Made by a program: the position numbers and the translations under genes. This document shows positions 13,101 through 22,745 of a stretch of DNA of 64,000 bases, one piece after another. Position 1 is the stretch's first letter; every line of letters begins with the position of its first letter. This DNA is from Bonia amplexicaulis (lineage: Eukaryota; Streptophyta; Magnoliopsida; Poales; Poaceae), in assembly GCA_036346245.1 (NCBI GenBank), contig CM070751.1:21277455-21341454 (forward strand), written 5' to 3'. The notes beneath the pieces were generated by a model. That model was not told where the DNA came from and did no database searches. It saw only the letters and a program-made list of their open reading frames with translations.

Positions 13101-16100
13101 TACTAAGATCTTGTTGTGAAGAACAATAGAACATGCATGATTGGCAACTCAATCAGGAAACTGCGTGGTTTTGACTTGTTTGGTGGCAACCAGTAGTGGT
13201 GGACTGTTGTATACACTTATGGGGTTTGGTAAAATATAGGTTTTCTCTATGTAGTTAGATCGCAGAAGGTCGAAGTCTTCGATCCACCACTGTCAAATGA
13301 CATCATTGTTCGAGCTGTACATGGGTGTCATACTGTTATGTGCGTATTTGCTAACATGCTAGTGTTGCCGTTGCCGAGTTGCCATGCTGACTTTCTGGTC
13401 TAATATAATCAAGTACAAGCTATGATCTCTACCTATAAAGAACCTTGCTTAGAGGCATGACTTATGTTTGATGTAGCACTCTTGACCTTGCTATCTACAG
13501 TAGCCAATAGGGCATTTAGTTTTCTTTTAAATTTTTTGCTCCAATAAGATTCATTGATGTGCCTGTGAATTTAATTCCAGGATGCTTGTTCACTTGTAGC
13601 TGTTATTTCTTTCCCCCATATTTTTACGTGAATCTGCACTCTTTTTATGTTCTGAAAATGTTTCTATCTTGTTTGCAGTACTACAAGTTATACCTTGACA
13701 TCCTGGCTATCCCTTTATTTCTTATCGCATATGTGGTTCCTCAGGTCAGTTCCTTGCAATTTGTTTGACTTGGTTAGAGATGAATATTGTGCACACCAGA
13801 TTAGTTAATATTTACGTCCATTTTGGTAGAAAGAGGGTAACTAAAAGAAATTTGCTTAGTTATTATCTTGGAGGTTCATAACTGTGGAAAATGCTCAGTA
13901 GTTGCAAAGGTTTGCAGTAACATGTTCTGTTCGGTGTATTGTTCCTTCACATTACAATCTTTTCAGTGTCACAATAATGAAAATTAGCTTCACTTATTCC
14001 TACTTGTGCTGTCACAACTTACAAGCAAATTGGACAAAGTAGTCCATTGGATGAATTAAGATATTGCAATTGGAGGTTAAAAGACATTGTATGGAACAGT
14101 TGCTGACCTGATTTGTTTTAGAAACCACAAGTTGTTGGAGCAGCATTGATGCTAATATAAGAATGATGTTGTTATATTAAGGTACAATGTGAAGTAATTT
14201 ACACAAAATTGTTCAGTAGGTGTTTTTATTATCGTAAAAAGAAGCATGCTTATCATTATCCAAAGAGACCGCGAAAAAAGAAGAATCACAATTTATTGCA
14301 ACTTTTGTTTCATTCAGATCTCAATTCAGGTGATAGTGATGCATTCCATTTACTCATACTATCTTTGATTGGCAGGGGAGCCTGGTCTACTGGACTACAA
14401 ATAGTTTATTTACTGTAGCTCAGGTCAGAACTGTAGTTTATTACTTGTATTATCATTTATCAAAGCCGTCTCTTTGTCAACTTGGGATATTGCAGCCCCT
14501 GTTTTTCTAGCAATTCTATGCTTACATATTTGTATATATTTGATGAATGCAAGGAAAGCTTGTAAGGCCCACCAGTTGTTCAGTTGGCAGTTTTTTCTAG
14601 AGATATAAACAAAATCATATGGTAGGGACTAATTTTACACCTTATGTAGAAAATAGGGGAAGATGGGTCATAACAGGTCTGTTAGAGTTTTCTCTCTTTC
14701 CTTTTTTTTCCAATTTGCTATTTGTCCTATATATGTTCCAATATCAACGAGTTAGCACGGCCTGACCTGGCGGTCCGACCGGAAAAAACTGGACCCAGTG
14801 CCTCGGCCAGGCTGGTCCACCTCCTTGGATCAGACATGCAGTTAGCCTGCTTTGAACCGGAGAAACCCACGTTAAACCAGCGGTTTTGGTAAGGAACTGG
14901 TGGCATGAATCGGATGGCCCGCCAACTACTTAACAAATTCCAAAAACAAAGCATGCACCGGGACTCGAACACGGCACCTGCTGCTTGCAGCACGCCCGTG
15001 CAAACCAATTGAGTTTATTGCTTCGTTGTTTGTTGCACTGAGCTAAATATTTAAGACCTTCATAAGCACTATAATACACATATATACATCCTCTATTATT
15101 AAAATAAAACACGCGGTCTGACCGGTGACCCAGTGACTCGAGACCTCGACCGGGTTGATTGCCGGGTCAGGTCTGATAACACTGTGTTATACAGTTACTC
15201 TGTAGCACCTTTTTTAAATAACTGCTCCAATAGTCAATAAAATGACCATATCAGGTTTTCATATATTTTACTTTAAATAAACTCATTGTGATGAAGTCAA
15301 CATTATGTATTTTGCGTTGCATTCTGATTTTCAAGTGATAAAAATGCAGCAATTGTCCCTCAGAAATGATGTTGTCAAGAAGATGTTGGGATTGCCTGAT
15401 ATTAGAGCTCGCCTTGGTTATACAACACGAAAATCTCCTCTTGATGGTCATAAGATGATGCAGGTAGAACCATCTGCAGTATGTAGCATTGTAGCCATTA
15501 GCTGTTCTAATTATATGCATTATGTGCAGTTGTCATCATGCAAATCTAACTGTTGATTTATTAGTATCTCATCCACTATCACCCCAACTAGACCACTTTA
15601 TTGCATTTATTCTTCCTCTTGAACACATGCCAGTTATGCTGCTGAAGTTTGTTTTTTTTTTCTTATAATGAAATTTGCAGCGGTGGGCACTTGGAGATGC
15701 TCACATGCAAACGAAATCGACATCATCTGATAATGGATCTGCCAGTGAGAACACTACTACAAATTTTATGCTGGAGAGTAGTAGCATTATGGAAGGAAAT
15801 GTATCCGAATCCAGTTCACCTGAGGAGCTTCTTGAAGTATGAATGACTACAATCTACATAATCTTTGTCATGGAATATTACCCCGATATGAATTCTGAAA
15901 CATATATCTGTTTTTTTATAGCAAGCATTACAATATTTGGGAACTGGCTGCCGAGATCGAGCTATTCCACTGATCAGGTAAGTTGGTGTTAAGCTGTGTA
16001 TGATTACTTCTTCAGTTAGCTAGCATCTCCATTTGCAAACAATAAAAGTTGAGGAACAATTGTTTTCCCACAGAACGGCAATAGGGAAAAACCCAGATCT

Positions 16101-19100
16101 ATTTACAGCGTTGATCGGAATGGGACAGACCTTGTTCTCAAACAGATTGTTTCCTGAAGCCACTGAGTGTTTTGAACATGCTATTCCAAAGGTCTGTTGT
16201 AACCTCAGGTGTTTTTCTGTACTTTGAAGATTATGGTTTGAGGCAATATAAAGGACAGTGAAGACTTAGTGCTCTCTGTTGTGTAGATTGAAGAACAGGA
16301 TCCTCTTCTTGTGCTTGCATACTTCGGGGCAGGTCTTTCACGTATACAGCAGGTAAAGTAATATTACATTCGGACCTGGTCTTTAAAACATTAGAAATAA
16401 CAGTGAACAACATAAGCACAGTGTGATTTTCCATTGTAGGGTGATAACGAGATGGCAATCAAACTCCTGCAAAGACTAGCGGAGCTCAAGGAACCAGAAA
16501 AAACCATTAACAAAACATGCTATTTTCAAGGATTGGTTCTTCTAGGAAGGTAAAACAATCCTTTTTCAGATAATTTTATCAAGTGAGGCTTTTGTAGGGT
16601 GATGGTTGACAAGAGTCTGCATATACAGATATACTTCAAGTATTAATTGCTGCAAAACGAAATAGGAATGCTTGCCAATTGTCTTCCGTTTTGTACGTCT
16701 TGTAAGCAGCATAAATCTGGCCCCATTGCAGTCCGTGGCTTGTTTTGTGTGCGTATTTAACATGCGCTGCCTGTTGAAACCTTGGAAACTAAATTCACAT
16801 GTGGTGTTTGGGTTGAACATTCGAATTCTGTTGTGTCATTCTTTTAACTGCATGTAGCTAACTTATGTAACGTAGTTTAACTCCAGTGTTAATTCAGGTT
16901 GTGGAGTTACTTATAGCTAACTTATGTATCGTATATTAACTCCACTGGATATAAGAATGATGTTGTTATATTAAGGTACAATGTGAAGTAATTTACACAA
17001 AATTGTTCAGTAGGTGTTTTATTATCTTAAAAGAAGCATGCTTATCATCATCCAAAGAGACCGCGAAAAAAAAAGAATCACAATTTATTGCAACTTTTGT
17101 TTCATTCAGATCTCAATTCAGGTGATAGTGATGCATTCCATTTACTCATACTATCTTTGATTGGCAGGGGAGCCTGGTCTACTGGACTACAAATAGTTTA
17201 TTTACTGTAGCTCAGGTCAGAACTGTAGTTTATTACTTGTATTATCATTTATCAAAGCCGTCTCTTTGTCAACTTGGGATATTGCAGCCCCTGTTTTTCT
17301 AGCAATTCTATTCTTACATATTTGTATATATTTTATGAATACAAGGAAAGCTTGTAAGGCCCACCAGTTCTTCTGTTGGCAGTTTTTTCTAGAGATATAA
17401 ACAAAATCATATGGTAGGGACTAATTTTACACCTTACGTAGAAAATAGGAGAAGATGGGTCATAACAGGTCTGTTAGAGTTTTCTCTCTTTCCTTTTTTT
17501 TCCAACTTGCTATTTGTCCTATATATGTTCCAATATCAACGAGTTAGCACGGCCTGACCTGGCGGTCCGACCGGAAAAAACTGGACCCAGTGCCTTGGCC
17601 AGGCTGGTCCACCTCCTTGGATCAGACATGCAGTTATCCTGCTTTGAACCGGAGAAACCCACGTTAAACCAGCGGTTTTGGTAAGGAACTGGTGGCATGA
17701 ACCGGATGGCCCGCCAACTACTTAACAAATTCCAAAAACAAAGCATGCACTGGGACTCGAACACGGCACCTGCTGCTTGCAGCACGCCCGTGCAAACCAA
17801 CTGAGTTTATTGCTTCGTTGTTTGTTGCACTGAGCTAAATATTTAAGACCTTCATAAGCACTATAATACACATATATACATCATCTATTATTAAAATAAA
17901 ACATGCGGTCTGACCGGTGACCCAGTGACTCGAGACCTCGACCGGGTTGATTGCCGGGTCAGGTCTGATAACACTGTGTTATACAGTTACTCTGTAGCAC
18001 CTTTTTTAAATAACTGCTCCAATAGTCAATAAAATGACCATGTCAGGTTTTCATATATTTTACTTTAAATAAACTCATTGTGATGAAGTCAACATTATGT
18101 ATTTTGCATTGCATTCTGATTTTCAAGTGATAAAAATGCAGCAATTGTCCCTCAGAAATGATGTTGTCAAGAAGATGTTGGGATTACCTGATATTAGAGC
18201 TCGCCTTGGTTATACAACACGAAAATCTCCTCTTGATGGTCATAAGATGATGCAGGTAGAACCATCTGCAGTATGTAGCATTGTAGCCATTAGCTGTTCT
18301 AATTATATGCATTATGTGCAGTTGTCTTCATGCTAGTCTAACTGTTGATTTGTTAGTATCTCATCAACTATCACCCCAACTAGACCACTTTATTGCATTT
18401 ATTCTTCCTCTTGAACACATGCCAGTTATGCTGCTGAAGTTTGTTTTTTTCTTATAATGAAATTTGCAGCGGTGGGCACTTGGAGATGCTCACATGCAAA
18501 CAAAATCGACATCATCTGATAATGGATCTGCCAGTGAGAATACTACTACAAATTTTATGCTGGAGAGTAGTAGCATTATGAAAGGAAATGTACCGGAATC
18601 CAGTTCACCTGAGGAGCTTCTTGAAGTATGAATGACTACAATCTACATAATCTTTGTCATGGAATATTACCCCGATATGAATTCTGAAGCATATATCTGT
18701 TTTTTTATAGCAAGCATTACAATATTTGGGAACTGGCTGCCGAGATCGAGCTATTCCACTGATCAGGTAAGTTGGTGTTAAGCTGTGTATGATTACTTCT
18801 TCAGTTAGCTAGCATCTCCATTTGCAAACAATAAAAGTTGAGGAACAATTGTTTTCCCACAGAACGGCAATAGGGAAAAACCCAGATCTATTTACAGCAT
18901 TGGTCGGAATGGGACAGACCTTGTTCTCAAACAGATTGTTTCCTGAAGCCACTGAGTGTTTTGAACATGCTATTCCAAAGGTCTGTTGTAACCTCAGGTG
19001 TTTTTCTGTACTTTGAAGATTATGGTTTGAGGCAATATAAAGGACAGTGAAGACTTAGTGCTCTCTGTTGTGTAGATTGAAGAACAGGATCCTCTTCTTG

Positions 19101-19982
19101 TGCTTGCATACTTCGGGGCAGGTCTTTCACGTATACAGCAGGTAAAGTAATATTACATTCGGACCTGGTCTTTAAAAACATTAGAAATAACAGTGAACAA
19201 CATAAGCACAGTGTGATTTTCCATTGTAGGGTGATAACGAGATGGCAATCAAACTCCTGCAAAGACTAGCGGAGCTCAAGGAACCAGAAAAAACGATTAA
19301 CAAAACATGCTATTTTCAAGGATTGGTTCTTCTAGGAAGGTAAAACAATCCTTTTTCAGATAATTTTATCAAGTGAGGCTTTTGTAGGGTGATGGTTGAC
19401 AAGAGTCTGCATATACAGATATACTTCCAAGTATTAATTGCTGCAAAACGAAATAGGAATGCTTGCCAATTGTCTTCCATTTTGTACGTCTTGTAAGCAG
19501 CATAAATCTGGCCCTATTGCAGTCCGTGGCTTGTTTTGTGTGCGTATTTAACATGCGCTGCCTGTTGAAACCTTGGAAACTAAATTCACATGTGGTGTTT
19601 GGGTTGAACATTCGAATTCTGTTGTGTCATTCTTTTAACTGCATGTAGCTAACTTATGTAACGTAGTTTAACTCCAGTGTTAATTCAGGTTGTGGAGTTA
19701 CTTATAGCTAACTTATGTATCGTATATTAACTCCACTGGTAATACAGGTTGTGAACTTATAACTAAAATATCTTTTTTTTTTTGCCCTTCTTTTTCGGAA
19801 AAGAAACCTAACGTACTATATGGTTGCTGACGTTGGTTCGCAGTGTATTATCTGAAGAAGGGCGGAAATCTGAGGCTGCCAATTACCTGCGACGAGCTGT
19901 TGCTTATGATCCTGCCGTTGAGAGACTTGCGAAGGAATGTGAGGATGCCATAGAAGATCCACCGAAGTCAGCAGAACATTGA
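4126..19982 (+). CDS. OXA2: OXA2-type (ALBINO3-like 2) membrane insertase with TPR domain; internally duplicated
   Basis: YidC/Oxa1/Alb3 insertase of the plant OXA2 subfamily (insertase core plus C-terminal TPRs), which puts proteins into the mitochondrial inner membrane. Exons: 4126-4578, 5069-5175, 5518-5645, 5879-5950, 12139-12240, 12953-13012, 13679-13744, then seven exons present twice (14376-14423, 15350-15463, 15681-15836, 15922-15977, 16074-16191, 16287-16352, 16440-16549; and 17168-17215, 18142-18255, 18470-18625, 18711-18766, 18863-18980, 19076-19141, 19230-19339), and 19844-19982. Core motifs: LTGLPWW, TVAMRLLILPALILQIKK, FLLWMTSIR-like, GSLVYWTTNSLFTVAQ; TPR region: EQALQYLGTG, ATECFEHAIPK, EAANYLRRAVAYDP. 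The single-copy product would be 598 residues. Exon 1 starts with a typical organelle presequence (MALPIRLLGHLGGRRR) but changes frame twice before SGAAAAEAPEED; two missing bases explain this exactly. The duplicated block totals 668 coding bases, not a multiple of three, so including both copies breaks the frame. Confidence 0.85.
6359..11512 (+). mobile_element. Large solo-LTR-like element (about 5.15 kb, LARD/Sukkula-like) in OXA2 intron 4
   Basis: The element begins TGTCAGACCCGGATTTTT and ends GGGGATGTTACG, and is flanked by a perfect 5-bp duplication GACAT (6354-6358 and 11513-11517). It contains features I associate with the long LTRs of grass large retrotransposon derivatives: the TGTCA(G/C)ACCC start, GCAGCGGAAG (6533-6542), a GAGTGTGAGCACAC...GTGCTC block (6701-6733), an ATTCGAATA...GACTCTGCAGAG block (near 8119-8145) and a purine-rich G+C-rich segment (10440-11030). 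No second LTR, primer-binding site or gag/pol sequence is visible. It most resembles a single LTR left by LTR-LTR recombination. The orientation is inferred from the TGT end. Confidence 0.7.
10158..10211 (-). other. tRNA-like A-box/B-box pair inside the large LTR
   Basis: On the minus strand a B-box match (GGGTTCGATCCC, 10169-10158) lies downstream of GTCGGCCGAGTGG (10211-10199), which resembles the D-arm/A-box of Ser/Leu tRNAs. The spacing is about 30 bases. No full cloverleaf or acceptor stem is evident, so this is a tRNA-derived relic at best. Confidence 0.3.
14155..16948 (+). repeat. Tandem duplication in OXA2, copy 1 (about 2.79 kb)
   Basis: First of two head-to-tail copies holding seven OXA2 exons and their introns. 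The unit opens at ATATAAGAATGATG and closes at TTAACTCCACTGG. Copy 2 follows with no spacer; the junction reads ACTGG|ATATAAG at 16948/16949. The two copies differ by scattered substitutions and a few 1-3 base indels, and exon lengths are identical (48, 114, 156, 56, 118, 66, 110). Confidence 0.93.
14751..15180. mobile_element. About 430-bp inverted-repeat element in OXA2 intron (copy 1)
   Basis: The ends form an imperfect inverted repeat: GTTAGCACGGCCTGACCTGG on the left, and GTTATCAGACCTGACCCGG on the other strand at the right. The interior is rich in GACCGG words. It also holds a possible tRNA-derived stretch on the minus strand: ACTCAATTGG (15014-15005, A-box-like) and GTTCGAGTCCC (14970-14960, B-box). 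No coding sequence is convincing. The family is unknown to me; non-autonomous DNA element is an inference. Confidence 0.5.
16949..19739 (+). repeat. Tandem duplication in OXA2, copy 2 (about 2.79 kb)
   Basis: Second copy of the seven-exon block. It ends at CTCCACTGG before single-copy intron resumes with TAATACAGG. Coding differences from copy 1 include E to K and S to P changes in the 156-bp exon and I to V in the 118-bp exon, so the copies are not an exact assembly echo. Confidence 0.93.
17543..17972. mobile_element. About 430-bp inverted-repeat element in OXA2 intron (copy 2)
   Basis: Duplicate of the element at 14751-15180, at the same place in the second copy of the exon block. It was therefore present before the duplication. 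Confidence 0.5.
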
Positions 19983-20348
19983 ACTGCCAGACCTGAAAAT
20001 ATTATAGTCAAGCGGAACAGAGACAACATATTGCCGCATTTTATTGACATCAACACAAGGTTTGTTCGGCAGTTTAAGGTGGTGTACAGTTCGGCTTATT
20101 TTTGGTGGCTTATAGCTGAAAACACTGTAGCTGGCTGAAAAAAACACTGTAGATGACAGAGGCTTATTTAACATAATTAAATTTAAAAATTGAAAATATA
20201 AAAATTTGTTAGCCCATCACGCACAACGCAAACGAATACGGGAAAAAAAAGAACCGGCAAAAAAGCTAAAAAAAAGTCAAAAATTCAGAAAAAGACGAAA
20301 TTATGAATAGTGCAAAATAAGCATGTGTTTCGCCATATCGAAGCGGGC

Positions 20349-20716
20349 CTAAATCCCGAATTCGTAGTCAGCAAATCCTAGTCCATCCTTGGACATTCCA
20401 AAATCTAGTTTCGGAAGAAATCTGAAACCAGACTTTGGCAATGACGCGATGTACTTCGAATCCCTTAAAAAGTCTGCCGCTGCCTCGAGCAGTCCAGCAC
20501 GCTATTCGTTTTGCGCAATCCAGCACTTGTACTGATGCTTGAGTTAACATCCTCCGAGACTACAGGCGCTTCAAATTTTGTAGAGTAAGAATGCGCAGCG
20601 CAAAAAATACATTCAGTCAGTGATGTAAATACATGATCTGGTGTTGATTCAACATTTATTTCGTGACTCTTTGAATCCGATTTTATGTTCGAGGATCTTC
20701 GAATTTGAGTAGCCAT
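20349..20716 (-). CDS. Small hypothetical protein (about 122 aa, one apparent frameshift)
   Basis: The ATG at 20716-20714 opens MATQIRRSSNIKSDSKSHEI and runs in one frame to about 20505. The frame with coding character then shifts and continues as AGLLEAAADFLRDSKYIASL, ending in KDGLGFADYEFGI and TAG at 20351-20349. One inserted base near 20500-20510 would join the halves into 123 codons including stop, with no internal stop. I do not recognise the family. The second half looks like a folded domain, with alternating acidic and hydrophobic residues and an aromatic GFRFLPKLDFG stretch. The gene converges on OXA2, whose stop is 366 bp away. Upstream exons could exist, and a captured fragment is an alternative. 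Confidence 0.45.
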
Positions 20717-22410
20717 GTGCGTAAATGAAGAATTTGGCTGTAGTTTAGGTTATCATTATGCAATCATTTTGCCAAGAACCTGAATATAACCTGTTCATAT
20801 AGAACGCCTGTCACAGCGTGTTGCCAACGGAACGGTGCGGTAATGCCATCAATAAGCCCATTTTGCTGGTACACTCGATGTAGCAATTTTAGCAACTAGT
20901 GTCGCTCTGGTGTATAGACTTTACATTGGGTGCCTGTTGAATATGTAGATGCCTTGATCCATGCCTTGATCAAGGGTGTGTTTGCTTGGGTAGATGAGAT
21001 AGGATGATCTATAATTTGATGGGATGGGATGATTCAATTAGCTTGTTTGGTTGGTGGATGAAATGAGCCAATTTTATGTTTTGTTGAGTGGATGAGGATG
21101 GATGGGATGAGCTAATTTTATATTGGGAGATTGGATCATATACCCTCCCTTTAGTTGGGAAATTGAGGATTTACCTCCACATCTCAATGACACGTGGGTC
21201 ATCATAAGTCACCGACACGGGGCCAGAGGTAAATCCTCAATTTCCATCTAAATAGAGGGTATATGATCAATTTTTTCTTTTATATTTGGTTGAATGGATG
21301 AGATGGGTTGGGGTTACCCTCGGTAAGAATAAATTTCAGTGACTTTAACATGCTTTTTATTTCATTTCATTTCATTTTCCCTATTTTTTCCTTCTTTTAC
21401 ATTTTTCTTTATTTTTCCCTTTTTGCTTTTCTTTCTTCTTTTCTCCTTTTTCTTTTCTCCACTCTCTTTTTTTTTTTCTCACTCAACTGAACCGTTGCTT
21501 CTTCCTCATTCCCACCGACGCTTCCTCACTCTCCTTGCCTCCTCTCGATCCGGATCTTTGGCGCCTCCTCTCTCTGGATCTTTGGCTCACTGGCGACCGC
21601 ATCACCTCCAGCGAGATCAGGCACCGGAACATGGCTGGAGTAGGCAGAGCCACGGCCATCACAAGTGGCTCCTGTGGCCGGGTCCGGCTCCTCGCCTGCT
21701 GGCCTCGGTGGAGATTGCGCAGGTGAGGCCCGCGGGGTCGCCATCGGCCACAGCGGCATAGGTCCATAGGAGAATGGGGCTCCTCGGCGATGGGGTCGAT
21801 GCCGCCAGTTCTCCACGTCGCCGAAGCACCGCCGCTTCTCTCCAGTTCTCCACGCCGCTAAGGCCGACTCATCGAAGCGCCGCCGAGGTCCCCCTTACCT
21901 CACCCTCTCCTCTCACCCCTTCTTTTGATTTGATTTGTTCATTCGCTGTGGTGGTGCTCGGCGAGAAGGATGGAGGCGGAGGACACACATCAATTTGGAT
22001 TTGGCGGTGAGCAAAGGCTATGGTGGTGCTCGGCAAGAAGGAAGACGCAAAGCGGTGCTTGACGAGGAGGGAGCAACACGATGGAGCTGCAATTTGGATG
22101 TTGGTGGATGATGAAGGAGGTGGTGAGGATGAGGTGGCTGTCGAAGAGTTACACCTTAGCCCCATCGGCGCCTATGAGGAAGAAGGAAAGGGGTAGGATA
22201 GTCATATAACAGGGAAAGTGACAAAATAATTAGGGATTCAATTTAAAGAGTGGCAAAAAATCAATTGAATTGTGAGATGTGACCTATTATATAGTGGTAC
22301 TCTATGGAGTGGCTTATGCTTAAAATTTTGAATTGTGTCTATTCATAAGAAAGAGTATGGAGAGAAATATTTACGTGTGATTTTAGTCAGGATAATATTC
22401 ACTACGATCA

Positions 22411-22444
<34 letters not shown>

Positions 22445-22745
22445 TATTTTACAAAAACATTTATTTAAAAGCTGATTACTAAAACAAACCAAGCCATAAG
22501 CCCCGTCCCACCAACACATTATCAATTCTTTCCCGAATAAACCAAGAGAATTACCTAACTGGGCATCCTAAGTGGGCTTGGCCCACCTAGATGCGCATTT
22601 AAGGCCCGGCCCATTAGGCCACTTAAAGAGAGGTGGCCGAGCGAAACCGAGGAGGACGTGCCCAATAGCGCGTCGTCTTTTCGAGGTATCGTTCCGAGCG
22701 GTCGTTTTATCTCTCGGCCTCTCCGCGGCGGCGGCGGAGGCGGAG
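20717..22745. other. Transposon-rich intergenic region upstream of the CCCH gene
   Basis: This stretch holds a hairpin MITE (separate entry), Tourist-like words (gtgtgtttgcttggg near 20976, repeats of gatgggatg), a long polypyrimidine tract (about 21345-21480), a G+C-rich block with many overlapping but implausible reading frames (21490-22190), and a (TA)n run near 22416-22441. I see no supported gene. The last 150 bp should contain the promoter and 5' UTR of the gene starting at 22746. Confidence 0.5.
21132..21270. mobile_element. Hairpin MITE with about 45-bp terminal inverted repeats
   Basis: The left arm (GATCATATACCCTCCCTTTA then GTTGGGAAATTGAGGATTTACCTC) is mirrored on the right by GAGGTAAATCCTCAATTTCC and AGAGGGTATATGATC. 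About 50 bp of spacer includes CACGTGGGTCATCATAAGTCACC. The near-complete palindrome is typical of fold-back MITEs. Confidence 0.75.

Noticed and set aside
14155..19739. Reading the repeat as two separate OXA2 genes
   Set aside because: Copy 2 has no promoter, first exons or insertase N-terminal half, and copy 1 lacks the last exon. It is one gene with an internal duplication.
21483..22165. Overlapping frames in the GC-rich block upstream of the CCCH gene
   Set aside because: Mutually overlapping on both strands, low complexity, no family features; surrounded by MITE sequence.
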